A stretch of DNA of 64,000 nucleotides from Prevotella sp. (GCA_017470055.1 JAFUFD010000020.1:115492-179491), one strand, 5' to 3'; positions 1 through 8,784 are shown, counted from the first letter of the stretch. Program-made: numbers and translations. The notes: generated from the letters alone by a model not told the origin.

Positions 1-385
1 CTTCCCAACTAAATGCGCTGAAGGGATTTCCATCTGCGTCATAAAGGTTCAATAAGGAACTGAGCAGACTATTATAGAAATAAATAAACGTCTTTCCCTC
101 CCATTCACCGGAATATACAGCAGTAGATTTTGTAGGATCGTCTTTCTCCCACGTGTTAATCTTGCTCACCAGCCAATCAGGCAACATGCTCTTTTGCTTT
201 AACGCTATTTTGACTGAAGGCTCATCTGCACTGAAAGGAAGAACAGCCTTCATATCCGTTCTGTTATTCAGTGCCAGGTCCTGTGTGGATAAGTCATAGA
301 CTTGTCCCTCATCACTGTTACTGCAGCCTGTTGATAAAACAGCAAGCATGAGCAACGAACTTAATACTAACATGTACTTTTTCAT
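1..385 (-). CDS. Lipoprotein of unknown function, 3' end outside window
   Basis: The reading frame starts with ATG at 385 and runs off the left edge, giving 128 visible residues. It opens with a lipoprotein signal peptide: MKK, a hydrophobic stretch, then the lipobox LSTGC with the acylated Cys at about residue 21, followed by SNSDEG. The visible mature part holds no motif I recognise; it contains a segment rich in Trp and Tyr around residues 75-105 (GEWEGKTFIYFYNS). The strong promoter at 420-451 supports this start, and a GGAG sits three bases before the ATG. It is probably an envelope lipoprotein; its function is unknown. Confidence 0.8.
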   Translation of the reverse strand, partial: MKKYMLVLSSLLMLAVLSTGCSNSDEGQVYDLSTQDLALNNRTDMKAVLPFSADEPSVKIALKQKSMLPDWLVSKINTWEKDDPTKSTAVYSGEWEGKTFIYFYNSLLSSLLNLYDADGNPFSAFSWE

Positions 386-419
386 AATCTCCTGGTTTTT
401 AAGTTTTTAAATGTTGTTA

Positions 420-451
420 CAAAGTTATATAATATCGTATAGAAACACAAA
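420..451 (-). promoter_or_regulatory. Bacteroidetes-type promoter for the lipoprotein at 1-385
   Basis: Read on the minus strand, TTTG (448-451) is followed by 20 bases and TAACTTTG (420-427). This matches the Bacteroides -33/-7 consensus exactly. Transcription would start near 413, leaving a leader of about 28 bases. Confidence 0.7.
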
Positions 452-514
452 TAATTAATATTATTTGTTGAAAATTAACAGTGCTTAAAGGTGTTTGCTT
501 TTATGATTCATCTA

Positions 515-782
515 TTATTTTACTTGTATCTTCTCTGTCAGCACTTCCTTTCCGATGGTTACACGGACGGCATATAATCCCTGCTTCCAACCAGACGTGT
601 TAAGCGAGACAGAGTTGCCAGTTACATTTTTAGTAATTGCTTTCTCTCCTGTCACGACATTAGCAATCTCAAGCGACCAATTCTGGTCTCCTAATGGGGA
701 TTTCGTTAGTCGTAATCTGCGAATAGATAGGCTGGATGCAAATGGAAAATGTTGCAATTGCTATTAAAATATACTTTTTCAT
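515..782 (-). pseudogene. Small secreted protein with T9SS C-terminal sorting tail, frameshifted
   Basis: An ATG at 780-782 overlaps the stop of the upstream META lipoprotein as ATGA. It opens a signal peptide (MKKYILIAIATFSICIQPIY, then SQ) but this frame stops after about 38 residues. The next frame carries a clean T9SS type A-like sorting domain, with W-S-L-E-I, S-G-W-K-Q-G-L-Y-A-V-R-V and the basic end EKIQVK, down to the stop at 515. The frames join perfectly if one C is removed from the CCCC run (plus-strand GGGG at 696-699): the junction then reads NEIPLGDQNW and the product is about 88 residues. So this is either a recent pseudogene, a programmed shift or a sequence error. Without the shift, only an 80-residue frame from 757 lacking a signal peptide is readable. 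Confidence 0.6.
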
Positions 783-1204
783 AATCGGGAATTGTTTATT
801 TTGAATTTAAAATACTGATCTTTTGAATAAAATAGTTTTAACTCCGTATCGGTAATAGTAAAATAGTAAACATCAGGCAAATGCTCCAGAAAGAATTTGT
901 CTGGGTCAGCACCTTCAAATGCAACTTGTGTCATATACCCTGGATGGATTTCTATCATTTTCCCCTTACATGTATACTCGCCTCCCACCTCATTACCGTA
1001 TGCCAAGCCTGAGTATGTTCCATTTGGATAAAAAGTTAATAGGTATATGTAGCCCTTTGACTCCTTTGGTACATCGTTTAATCCATTTCCATAACTTTCT
1101 AAAATCCATGTATTATAAAGAGAGGAGGAAACCCCATCATTACTGCATGCGCAGAGCATTCCCAACGATAGCAGCAGGCTTAAAAATAAAAAGACTTTTT
1201 TCAT
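779..1204 (-). CDS. META-domain-like lipoprotein
   Basis: This is a 141-residue protein with a lipoprotein signal peptide (lipobox LCAC, Cys at about residue 20). The mature part looks like the META/HslJ fold seen in many Bacteroidetes lipoproteins: an early Trp in NTWILES, a strand with TFYPNGTYSG, GGEYTCKGKMIEI, and a final strand ELKLFYSKDQYFKFKI. The family is linked to envelope stress or protease inhibition in a few bacteria, but the role here is not known. It is the first gene of a two-gene unit; its TGA overlaps the ATG of the small T9SS-tail gene. A perfect promoter lies at 1345-1376. The META assignment rests on pattern only. Confidence 0.72.
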   Translation of the reverse strand: MKKVFLFLSLLLSLGMLCACSNDGVSSSLYNTWILESYGNGLNDVPKESKGYIYLLTFYPNGTYSGLAYGNEVGGEYTCKGKMIEIHPGYMTQVAFEGADPDKFFLEHLPDVYYFTITDTELKLFYSKDQYFKFKINNSRL

Positions 1205-1344
1205 CTACTTATAATTTAGGTTAATCACTATAATTGTGCCATTAAGGGATAATCCCTCTATATACTAATTCCATAAATACAGAAAACTTGCATGAGCGTC
1301 CCAATGTTTAACGTATTTTAACCTGTACATGGGTCATCTATATG

Positions 1345-1376
1345 CAAAGTTAGACCATTTTTTCATCACCTGCAAA
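1345..1376 (-). promoter_or_regulatory. Bacteroidetes-type promoter for the META lipoprotein unit
   Basis: On the minus strand, TTTG (1373-1376), 20 bases, TAACTTTG (1345-1352). The predicted transcript has a leader of about 130 bases before the ATG at 1204. I see no riboswitch-like fold in that leader. Confidence 0.7.
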
Positions 1377-1500
1377 ATTATGAAGAAATAAAGATGAATA
1401 CAACAAAATGGCGATTATAGAATTAACCAAAAATTAACCACGTAAAATGTTGAAATTCAGGACTTTCTCAAAATAATTGGCATTCCTGTCGTTCAAATAA

Positions 1501-3114
1501 TTAGATTAATTTACTTAATTCCTTTGCCAATTCTTTGGAACTGCCCTTCTTCTTAAAGAGTTTTTCCATGGTTTCTGAACAGATTCTTGAGATATAGGGA
1601 GGGGTTACATTCAGCATGTTCGCTATCTCACCTGCTTTAAAATGCAGTCGGAGCAATAGGCTTATCTGGTACTCTACGGAGTTGCTTTTCAGCGTATAGA
1701 CCAAGAAATCATAGCATCCTGGAAAATACTCATTTACTAACTGATGTACCACTTCCAAGTCGCTATCCTGAAGTTTCTTTCCTTTGCGGGCTATCTCTTG
1801 TATTCTTTTATAGTTAGGTGAAAGAACTAAGTCGTTTTCAGCCTTCACCGCACCGAAATAGATAAGTTTTCCATACCTACCCAACTTCTGCTCCAATTGT
1901 TTAATTCTCTTCTCGTTCTCTTCGATCTGCTGTTGGTTAGCAGACATATCCTGCCTAAGTTCTACACTTTCCGCCTCAATTTGCCCCAACTCTGCAACAG
2001 TCTTTTCCAAATTAATGATGAGTTCTTTTCTGACAATATACAACCAAGAAGTCAGAAGAGTGATCATTAAGATGACAAGAAGGCTTACCAACAGCCTTTT
2101 GTTTGCCACAACAGCCCTTTCCGACTCCCTGTGGGCAATTCCCTGATTACGAGTATAATCATACACCGCCTTTATTCGCTCAATCTCTTGGGCTTTCGTT
2201 ATTGCATGAACGGAATCATTCATTAGATAGGCATACTGAGAATACTTTGCCGTTGAGTCTGGCTGATGGAGTCTTTGATATAGTTCTGCCAGTCCTCTTG
2301 CCCCCGCATGCTGATTACCGTAGTCTTTCCCGTCACGGATCTCCTTTCGGAAATAATACTCAGCGGAATCCATTACATTTATATGCAAATAATACTGTCC
2401 TTTAAAATTGTAGTATATTTCCCTGCCTGCCTCTATATTCCCAGACGAGTCAAAGCGTCCTGACTGGGACTCAAACCTGTCCATATAGCGTTTGGCATCC
2501 TGGTACTCTCCCCTATCGATAAGAGAGCCGATTATTGTCGCCAAGGCTATCGTCGCCTCAACAGGGTAGCCGCACTGCTCATATTTTAGTGCCACTTCCC
2601 TTATAACAATAACAAAGGAGTCTACTTGCCCTAACATACTATATGCAATCCCTTCCTGCTCATAACTTCTGAGAGCGGCAAGCGTGTCACCGCCTTTCCA
2701 TGCAGACTTTGTGGAAAGTTGGTCGTGAAGCAAACCTTCCCTGTACAGCCCTTGATCATAATATATATCTGCCATCTGCCCGTAGACCCTACTCAACTGG
2801 GCATAGTCACAATCAGAAGATGTCGTGTCTGCGCAGTCGATGGCATCATAATAGCACTGCAGGCTCATCGGTGCCTCTCCTTGATCGTAGTAGGCACGAC
2901 CAAGGAGGTAGTAGGCTAAAAGACGGTCTTGGGGGGTGCCATGACTCTTAAAGTATCTCACAAAAGGCTCAACGTCCGACACAGAGAAGGGCAGACCTGT
3001 GCGATTGCGCACATTGATACTGTCAAGGGCGCTTCGCATCTTGGTGTATTCCACATCGGTGGTACATCCTATCGTAGCAACCAACAACATCATTATGTAC
3101 AACAGCCGTCTCAT
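1501..3114 (-). CDS. TPR lipoprotein/membrane regulator with cytoplasmic HTH
   Basis: The 537-residue protein has the architecture of the Bacteroidetes one-protein sensor-regulators. A signal with lipobox ATIGC (Cys 17) is followed by helical TPR-like repeats at about 60-320 (LLGRAYYDQGE, ADIYYDQGLY). Then come one membrane segment at 341-361, a coiled coil at about 362-412, and a C-terminal helix-turn-helix at about 482-525 (AGEIANMLNVTPPYISRIC). The TPR part would face the periplasm and the HTH the cytoplasm. The last region resembles sigma-region-4/LuxR-type HTH, so transcription control is inferred. Its target is unknown; the adjacent lipoprotein genes are candidates. A TACCTTTG box (3120-3127) lies only six bases above the ATG, so the mRNA would be nearly leaderless. 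Confidence 0.8.
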   Translation of the reverse strand: MRRLLYIMMLLVATIGCTTDVEYTKMRSALDSINVRNRTGLPFSVSDVEPFVRYFKSHGTPQDRLLAYYLLGRAYYDQGEAPMSLQCYYDAIDCADTTSSDCDYAQLSRVYGQMADIYYDQGLYREGLLHDQLSTKSAWKGGDTLAALRSYEQEGIAYSMLGQVDSFVIVIREVALKYEQCGYPVEATIALATIIGSLIDRGEYQDAKRYMDRFESQSGRFDSSGNIEAGREIYYNFKGQYYLHINVMDSAEYYFRKEIRDGKDYGNQHAGARGLAELYQRLHQPDSTAKYSQYAYLMNDSVHAITKAQEIERIKAVYDYTRNQGIAHRESERAVVANKRLLVSLLVILMITLLTSWLYIVRKELIINLEKTVAELGQIEAESVELRQDMSANQQQIEENEKRIKQLEQKLGRYGKLIYFGAVKAENDLVLSPNYKRIQEIARKGKKLQDSDLEVVHQLVNEYFPGCYDFLVYTLKSNSVEYQISLLLRLHFKAGEIANMLNVTPPYISRICSETMEKLFKKKGSSKELAKELSKLI

Positions 3115-3245
3115 GGTTGCAAAGGTAAGAATTTATTTCTGAACTTAGTCCGTTTTCACCTGTAAAAAACAAAATAGCGCTTTCATCCTGCACCTTTTTA
3201 TGAAGGCGACACTTGATTATCCGCGTCACGGATGCTTACCGTGAA

Positions 3246-3269
3246 GCCTTCGAGCAATACTGCGAAGGC
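3246..3269 (-). terminator. Possible hairpin after the MscS gene
   Basis: GCCTTCG (3246-3252) and CGAAGGC (3263-3269) form a perfect 7-bp stem with a 10-base loop, just downstream of the minus-strand stop at 3280. There is no T-run after it, so a role in termination is weakly supported. Confidence 0.3.
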
Positions 3270-3279
3270 AGATAGGATA

Positions 3280-4389
3280 TTACTGCTCTGGGAACTGCTG
3301 ATAGATACGGAGTCCGAAGACAGGTGCCTTCGCATAGGCATGCTCCATAATCTCTGAGATGGCATGCTCATAGGGGATGGCCGCCTGTTCCTTCAACCAG
3401 AAGACAAACTCTACGGGAAGTCCTGTCGGGGTGGCATCGAGTTGATGGACGAGGATAGGCTTATCGGCTAACACTTTCTCATGTTGCCCCAACCACTGTT
3501 CCATGTGTTCACGATAACGTGTCAAGTTGGGAACACCCTCCTCATCAATCGCCAGTGAGCGGAAGTCGATGATTACTTTCCTGATTGCCCTACGTCCCGC
3601 ATTCTCAGCCATTCCCTTCCAGTTCTGGAACGAGCCGTCGACCAAAGTCTGAGGGGTGACAGTAATGATGGTATTATCGAAGTTCCGCACCTTGACAGTA
3701 GTTAGTGTGATTTCCTCCACCATGCCATCAGCACCAGCAGAGGGTACTGTAATACGGTCGCCTACTCGCACCATATCATTGGACGTAAGACGGATACCTG
3801 CCACCAGCCCTTTGATGGTATCCTGAAAGGCGAGCATGAGGATGGCAGAGGCGGCACCCAATCCCGCAAGCAAGGTAGAAGGGTCCTTGTCGAGGATAAT
3901 GGCAATCACGATAATAGTTGCTACGAAATACATGATGATTTTCAACACCCCACAAAGTGTGTAGAGGTACTGTTGTTTTGCCGTACGCCGCTTCCCGTCC
4001 AGGAGTTTCAGCGAGTCAATCACCACGATAACGGTACGCACACTCATGACGGTGATATAGATTGCCGTCAGACGTGCCAGCACCTCATGGGCTGTAGGAT
4101 ACTCAAAGAACACGGAGGGCAACACCAGCCATACCACGATGGCAGGCACTATCTGGCATGCCGAGCGCAGCACCTGCTCGTTGAAGACCACATCATCCCA
4201 TTTTGCCGCTGTCTTACGTGTCAACTTATTGACCCATGGAATCAGCAACTTAAACAGCCATCCTACAAACCACGCCAGCAGGATGGTGATCATCACCAAT
4301 ACGACATGGCGCACGACTGGGATATAATCCGTCCCCAGTCCCATCGTCGCGAGCAACTGCTCAACATATATCTTGATCGTATTCATCAT
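3280..4389 (-). CDS. MscS-family mechanosensitive channel
   Basis: This is a 369-residue inner-membrane protein of the small-conductance mechanosensitive channel family. It has about five hydrophobic segments. The pore helix region reads TLLAGLGAASAILMLAFQDT, the hallmark Gly/Ala-rich helix followed by the QDTI...G turn. The beta domain follows (VGDRITV, GMVEEITLTTVKVRNFDN) and then an alpha-beta C-terminus. In size and layout it is closer to YbdG than to MscS itself. The frame could begin at 4410, inside dacB, but the ATG at 4389 lies one base after the dacB stop, so I prefer it. It is co-transcribed with dacB, suggesting a shared role in envelope integrity and osmotic shock release. Confidence 0.9.
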   Translation of the reverse strand: MMNTIKIYVEQLLATMGLGTDYIPVVRHVVLVMITILLAWFVGWLFKLLIPWVNKLTRKTAAKWDDVVFNEQVLRSACQIVPAIVVWLVLPSVFFEYPTAHEVLARLTAIYITVMSVRTVIVVIDSLKLLDGKRRTAKQQYLYTLCGVLKIIMYFVATIIVIAIILDKDPSTLLAGLGAASAILMLAFQDTIKGLVAGIRLTSNDMVRVGDRITVPSAGADGMVEEITLTTVKVRNFDNTIITVTPQTLVDGSFQNWKGMAENAGRRAIRKVIIDFRSLAIDEEGVPNLTRYREHMEQWLGQHEKVLADKPILVHQLDATPTGLPVEFVFWLKEQAAIPYEHAISEIMEHAYAKAPVFGLRIYQQFPEQ

Positions 4390-4390
4390 C

Positions 4391-5614
4391 TTATGGAGCA
4401 CATAGCGCATTACATACCTTATTCTGGAAATGGCGACCAGAGTCGGACTTCATAATGCCTTGGTTAATCATCGAGAAACAGAGCCGATGCCCGTTTGCCG
4501 CCGTACAATAGCCAGCAAGAGCCGACACACCCGTCACCGTACCCGTCTTCGCCCTCACATTCTCCTCGGCAAAGGTTCCTTTCATGCGGGTCTTCAGTGT
4601 TCCGTCACGCCCTGCGATGGGCAGTGAGGGCAACAGGTGGTTGTAGATATTAGTGTTACGGTAAGCATAGCGCAGCAGGCGCATCTCCAGTTCCGGAGTG
4701 ACATAATTATACAGGGAGAGACCGCTGCCGTCAGCGATACGGTAGGGATTCTTCCCATTGCCCACCTTCTGAATCAGTTGCCTGATGACATGGGCGGCAT
4801 CCTTCGCCTTGGCGGGACGACGACCGCCCATAGCGCCAAGTTGGTAGAACATCGCCTCGGCATAGAAGTTATCACTGACCTTCATCATGCGTTGCAGGAT
4901 CTGGTCAAGAGTATGGTGACGACTGCACAGAATCGTGGCACCACCAGGCACTGTCCCTTCCGAGAGGCGGACATCCAAGACCACGCCCTTCTCCCGCAAG
5001 GCTGCGGCAAACCGCTCCAGGAAGTCAATATCACGCCCTATCGAGAGGGGTGACAACTTGGGGTTATCGTCATCCCAGCACCAGCCCTCACCCAACAGGT
5101 CTGCGTCCTTCATCGAACGGTCTGCGACAATTCGCCCTCGGATGGTATCTACTCCCATCCGCAGGACGCTCTCCACAAAGGCGTTCAAGTCATCTTTACT
5201 AAAAGCAGGGTCGAAGCCTCCCACACAATAAAGGTCACCCCGCAGCGTACTATCGCAGACCTCGCCTGTGTAATAGAGTTGGGTACGAAACTGGTGCCCG
5301 CCGCCCAGACGGTCAAGAGCCGTGATGGCGGTGACGAGTTTCATCGTGGAGGCAGGGCGCATCGCCTGTCGCTCGTTCACCTTATATAATATAGAGTCCG
5401 CCGTCAGGTCGTAAACCACCATGCCTACGATAGAGGTCTCCAACAACTTATCCTGCATCAGGGAGTCAAGCCGGTACTGCACATTCTGCGGCCAAGGCAA
5501 GGCGACTTCCAGTGTGTCAGTACACAAGATATCCGTTTCTTCTGTCTGTGCCGCCATCGAGACAGAGACGCATAATAATAGGATTAAAATCTTCAGTCTT
5601 TCCATAATTTTCAT
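4391..5614 (-). CDS. dacB: D-alanyl-D-alanine carboxypeptidase/endopeptidase (PBP4, DacB family)
   Basis: A 407-residue exported peptidoglycan hydrolase of the serine peptidase S13 family. A signal peptide ends near MAAQ. The three penicillin-binding motifs are present: SxxK as STMK at 89-92, SxN as SDN at 247-249 and KTG at 356-358. It removes the terminal D-Ala or cuts cross-links in the periplasm. It is shorter than E. coli PBP4 (about 477 residues), so the inserted non-catalytic domains are trimmed. A TATCTTTG box at 5616-5623 would start transcription near 5609, which makes the second ATG at 5605 (MERLKIL) a plausible true start. MscS follows after one base. Confidence 0.92.
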   Translation of the reverse strand: MKIMERLKILILLLCVSVSMAAQTEETDILCTDTLEVALPWPQNVQYRLDSLMQDKLLETSIVGMVVYDLTADSILYKVNERQAMRPASTMKLVTAITALDRLGGGHQFRTQLYYTGEVCDSTLRGDLYCVGGFDPAFSKDDLNAFVESVLRMGVDTIRGRIVADRSMKDADLLGEGWCWDDDNPKLSPLSIGRDIDFLERFAAALREKGVVLDVRLSEGTVPGGATILCSRHHTLDQILQRMMKVSDNFYAEAMFYQLGAMGGRRPAKAKDAAHVIRQLIQKVGNGKNPYRIADGSGLSLYNYVTPELEMRLLRYAYRNTNIYNHLLPSLPIAGRDGTLKTRMKGTFAEENVRAKTGTVTGVSALAGYCTAANGHRLCFSMINQGIMKSDSGRHFQNKVCNALCAP

Positions 5615-5615
5615 G

Positions 5616-5623
5616 CAAAGATA
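5616..5623 (-). promoter_or_regulatory. -7 box for dacB
   Basis: TATCTTTG on the minus strand matches the -7 consensus. I see no good -33 element at the right distance, so this is tentative. Confidence 0.35.
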
Positions 5624-5642
5624 GTAAAAAGTTTAGAGTTCA

Positions 5643-5675
5643 TTGTTCATAGTTCATAATTATTTTGTATTTTTG
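5643..5675 (+). promoter_or_regulatory. Candidate promoter for nadB
   Basis: TATTTTTG (5668-5675) fits the -7 box. A TTG at 5643-5645 lies 22 bases upstream, slightly long. Transcription would start near 5682, 14 bases before the nadB ATG. Confidence 0.45.
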
Positions 5676-5695
5676 CATCATAATTTACTACTACT

Positions 5696-7285
5696 ATGGT
5701 ATACAAATACGATTTCTTGATTATCGGTGCTGGTGTGGCGGGCATGAGTTATGCTTTGAAGATCGCCCGTGCCAACAAGGGTAAGGTGTGTATGATCTGC
5801 AAGACCTCACTGGACGAGGCGAACACCTCGTTTGCCCAAGGTGGTGTCGCCTCTGTCACGAATATGAAGGTGGACACTTTCGACAAGCATATCGCCGACA
5901 CGATTATCGCTGGCGACTATATCAGCGACCGAAAGGCGGTAGAACAGGTGGTACGCAATGCGCCGGAACAGATACAGGAACTCGTCAACTGGGGGGTGAA
6001 CTTCGACAAGAACGAGGAAGGCGACTTCGACCTGCACCGTGAGGGCGGACACTCGGAGTTCCGCATCCTGCACCATGCCGACGACACAGGTGCCGAGATA
6101 CAGCGTGGACTGATGGAGGCTGTTCGCAACAATCCCAATATCGATGTCAAGGAGAACCATTTCGCCGTGGAGATCATCACCCAGCACCACTTGGGGGTCC
6201 GTGTCACCCGTCGCTCCCCGCATATCCAGTGTTATGGAGCCTATGTGCTGAATCCTCAAAAGCCTAAGGTAGACACCTATCTTGCTAAGGTCACCGTGAT
6301 ATGTACGGGTGGCTGCGGTGCCGTCTATCTCACCACGTCAAATCCTGTTATCGCCACTGGCGACGGTATCGCTATGGTCTACCGTGCGAAAGGTACGGTA
6401 GCGGATATGGAGTTCGTACAGTTCCACCCCACCGTCCTGCATAACCCCAACGAGACGCATCCTGCCTATCTCATCACAGAGGCGATGCGTGGCTATGGCG
6501 GTATCCTGAAACTGCCCAATGGCGAGACCTTCATGGAGAAATACGACGAGCGCCTGTCGTTGGCACCTCGTGACATCGTGGCTCGCGCCATCGACAAGGA
6601 GATGAAGATTCATGGTCTCGACCATGTGTGCCTCGACGTGACACACAAGCCTGCTGAGGAGACACGTCATCACTTCCCCAATATCTATCAGAAATGTCTG
6701 TCGATGGGTATCGACATCACCACCGACTATATCCCTGTCCGTCCTGCTGCCCATTATATGTGTGGCGGTATCAAGGTCGACCTCAACGGTCAGTCGAGCA
6801 TCGAACGGCTCTACGCCCTTGGCGAGTGCTCCTGCACAGGTCTGCACGGCGGCAACCGCCTTGCCTCCAACTCACTCATCGAGGCTGTGGTCTATGCCGA
6901 CGCCGCCGCCAAGCACTCTTTGCAGCATATCGACGAGTACGACTATAACCTGGAGGTGCCCGAATGGAATGACGAGGGTACGATGACCAACGAGGAGAAG
7001 GTGCTGATTACCCAGAGTGTCAAGGAGGTGGCTCAGATTATGTCCAACTATGTGGGTATCGTCCGCAGCGACCTGCGCCTGCATCGTGCCTGGGACCGTC
7101 TCGACATGCTCTATGAGGAGACAGAGCGTCTCTTCAAGCGTGTGAAGGCAAGCCGTGACATCTGCGAACTCCGCAACATGATCAACGTCGGCTACCTCAT
7201 CACCCGCTGGGCATTGGAGCGCAAGGAGTGCCGTGGTCTCCACTTCACCACCGACTATCCCCTCCATGCCTACGACAAGAAATAG
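5696..7285 (+). CDS. nadB: L-aspartate oxidase
   Basis: This 529-residue FAD enzyme oxidises L-aspartate to iminoaspartate, the first step of de novo NAD synthesis, in the cytoplasm. The dinucleotide-binding motif GAGVAGMSYA is near residues 11-20. It is followed by TSFAQGGVA, the flavin/substrate region HREGGHSEFRILH, FVQFHPTVLH, and the C-terminal FAD motif GGNRLASNSLIEAVV. The fumarate reductase/succinate dehydrogenase flavoprotein C-terminal helical domain covers about 430-520. These motifs separate it from SdhA mainly through length and the HSEFRI region. nadA and nadC are not nearby. It is divergent from dacB and appears to be a single-gene unit. Confidence 0.95.
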   Translation: MVYKYDFLIIGAGVAGMSYALKIARANKGKVCMICKTSLDEANTSFAQGGVASVTNMKVDTFDKHIADTIIAGDYISDRKAVEQVVRNAPEQIQELVNWGVNFDKNEEGDFDLHREGGHSEFRILHHADDTGAEIQRGLMEAVRNNPNIDVKENHFAVEIITQHHLGVRVTRRSPHIQCYGAYVLNPQKPKVDTYLAKVTVICTGGCGAVYLTTSNPVIATGDGIAMVYRAKGTVADMEFVQFHPTVLHNPNETHPAYLITEAMRGYGGILKLPNGETFMEKYDERLSLAPRDIVARAIDKEMKIHGLDHVCLDVTHKPAEETRHHFPNIYQKCLSMGIDITTDYIPVRPAAHYMCGGIKVDLNGQSSIERLYALGECSCTGLHGGNRLASNSLIEAVVYADAAAKHSLQHIDEYDYNLEVPEWNDEGTMTNEEKVLITQSVKEVAQIMSNYVGIVRSDLRLHRAWDRLDMLYEETERLFKRVKASRDICELRNMINVGYLITRWALERKECRGLHFTTDYPLHAYDKK

Positions 7286-7700
7286 CCACTTTGAAACATT
7301 TTGACAAAAGGGCTCTGATATTTCGTGCGAAATTCACCAAGTCCTATCTTGGTCTCAAATACGCAAATCTCAGAAGGTTATCGTATCTTATTGATAATGA
7401 GGGCGTTTTGTGCTTTACTAACTTTTTAAACCCTAAAAATACCCCTTTAATGGGGCAAAATAGCAGGTAACTCACGATTTTTTGCAGCCTTCTGACGGAA
7501 AAAGGTAGGCTCTTCGTGACCGTGAGGTGCCTCCTCACGACCGTGAGGAGCCTACTATCGTCCCTCGAAGGTACGCCCTTCCTCGTTTTTAGCCCCCAAA
7601 TACCCTGTTTTTTGCCTTCTCAATTTCCAGAAGCACCAAAAATCTATACACGTTTTTTGACAAGTTTTCTTGACACTGAAAAAATATATTGGTTTTTATT
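7286..7700 (+). other. Long intergenic spacer without a convincing gene
   Basis: About 415 bases separate nadB from the lplA promoter. Short frames exist, for example 7516-7776, but they lack a plausible start context and their composition is unlike the neighbours. The stretch is AT-rich at both ends and holds the inverted-repeat element at 7505-7555 and a small CCCC/GGGG dyad near 7441-7456. I see no RNA gene. Confidence 0.6.
7505..7555. repeat. Imperfect inverted repeat built from repeated words
   Basis: The arms GTAGGCTC...CCGTGAGG and CCTC...GAGCCTAC pair with a few mismatches. The word ACCGTGAGG occurs twice in direct orientation (7519-7527 and 7540-7548), and CTCACG/CGTGAG forms an inner dyad. 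It lies in a gene-free spacer and could act as a terminator or be a mobile intergenic repeat. Confidence 0.5.
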
Positions 7701-7731
7701 TTGTAATAACATTGTTTTTGCTTATCTTTGC
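7701..7731 (+). promoter_or_regulatory. Promoter of the lplA-gcv operon
   Basis: TTTG (7701-7704), 19 bases, TATCTTTG (7724-7731): an exact match to the Bacteroidetes consensus. The leader to the lplA ATG is about 42 bases. Confidence 0.7.
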
Positions 7732-7779
7732 CATGTAAAACTTTGCAGAAAATATACAGAACCTAAAACTGAATAATCT

Positions 7780-8751
7780 ATGCTATATATCGCACTGCCT
7801 GACGATAAGGTAAGACGGCTCTCTTTCTATTTGGCGATGGAGGAATACGTGGCAAAGCACGTGAAGGCGGACGACTGCTTCTTCATGTGGCAGGTAGAGC
7901 CCAGTGTCATCTTCGGGCGCAACCAACTAATAGAGAATGAGGTCAACCTTGACTTCTGCCGGAAACACCATATACAGACCTACCGACGGAAAAGCGGAGG
8001 AGGGTGTGTGTATGCCGATATGAACAACGTGATGTTCTCCTATATCACCACAGAAGACCAAGTGGGATTCACCTTCAACCGCTATATCAACATGGTGGTG
8101 CTGACCCTCCAGCGACTGGGCGTCGACGCATCACCCTCAGGGCGCAACGACGTGATGATCGGCAACAAAAAGGTGTCGGGCAACGCCTTCTACAAGATTC
8201 CAGGGCATAGCATCGTACACGGCACCATGCTCTATGATACGGACCTGTTGAACATGGTGGGAGCCATTACCCCACCCGACACCAAACTGATATCGAAAGG
8301 CGTACAGAGTGTTCACCAGCGTGTGGACTTCCTCAAGAACCACCTGAAAATCAGCCTGTCTGAGTTCAAGGACTTCGTGCACCAGCAACTCTGCGAGAGC
8401 GACCTGACACTGGGCGAGGACGACATCCGCCAGATAGAGGAGATAGAGCAGGAATACCTCTCCGATGAGTTTATCTACGGCAAGAATCCACGTTACACCC
8501 TCATCAAGAAACGCCGCATAGAAGGTGTCGGTGAGTTTGAGGCACGTATTGAGGTGAAGAATAACATCATCAAGTCGGTGAACCTGATGGGTGATTTCTT
8601 CCTCGTGGGCGACCTCGACCAAGGACTGCTCAACAAGTTGAAGGACGTTCCCTTGGATGCCAGTGTCCTCAGCCACATCCTGCCCGACCGTATCGACGAC
8701 ATCATCATGAACCTGATGAAAACCGACTTCGTCGACCTCCTCACCACCTAA
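7780..8751 (+). CDS. lplA: Lipoate-protein ligase A
   Basis: The 323-residue enzyme activates free lipoate with ATP and attaches it to lysines of carrier proteins such as GcvH. The family motifs are clear: RRKSGGGCVYAD at about 69-80 (the RRxxGGGxV lipoate/adenylate loop) and NDVMIGNKKVSGNA at about 123-136 with the catalytic Lys. An accessory C-terminal domain follows (about 245-323). It is the first gene after an excellent promoter and lies 33 bases before gcvT, so its main client is almost certainly GcvH encoded in the same operon. I see no lipA or lipB here, which hints at scavenging, though they may lie elsewhere. Confidence 0.94.
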   Translation: MLYIALPDDKVRRLSFYLAMEEYVAKHVKADDCFFMWQVEPSVIFGRNQLIENEVNLDFCRKHHIQTYRRKSGGGCVYADMNNVMFSYITTEDQVGFTFNRYINMVVLTLQRLGVDASPSGRNDVMIGNKKVSGNAFYKIPGHSIVHGTMLYDTDLLNMVGAITPPDTKLISKGVQSVHQRVDFLKNHLKISLSEFKDFVHQQLCESDLTLGEDDIRQIEEIEQEYLSDEFIYGKNPRYTLIKKRRIEGVGEFEARIEVKNNIIKSVNLMGDFFLVGDLDQGLLNKLKDVPLDASVLSHILPDRIDDIIMNLMKTDFVDLLTT

Positions 8752-8784
8752 CAAACCTACAAAACCTAACAAAACCTAATTTAT

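Noticed and set aside
1205-1500. Small RNA or gene in the 296-base spacer
   Set aside because: Apart from one clear promoter and AT-rich sequence I see no frame or fold.
7516-7776. 86-codon frame in the nadB-lplA spacer
   Set aside because: It runs through the inverted repeat and across the lplA promoter; composition looks non-coding.
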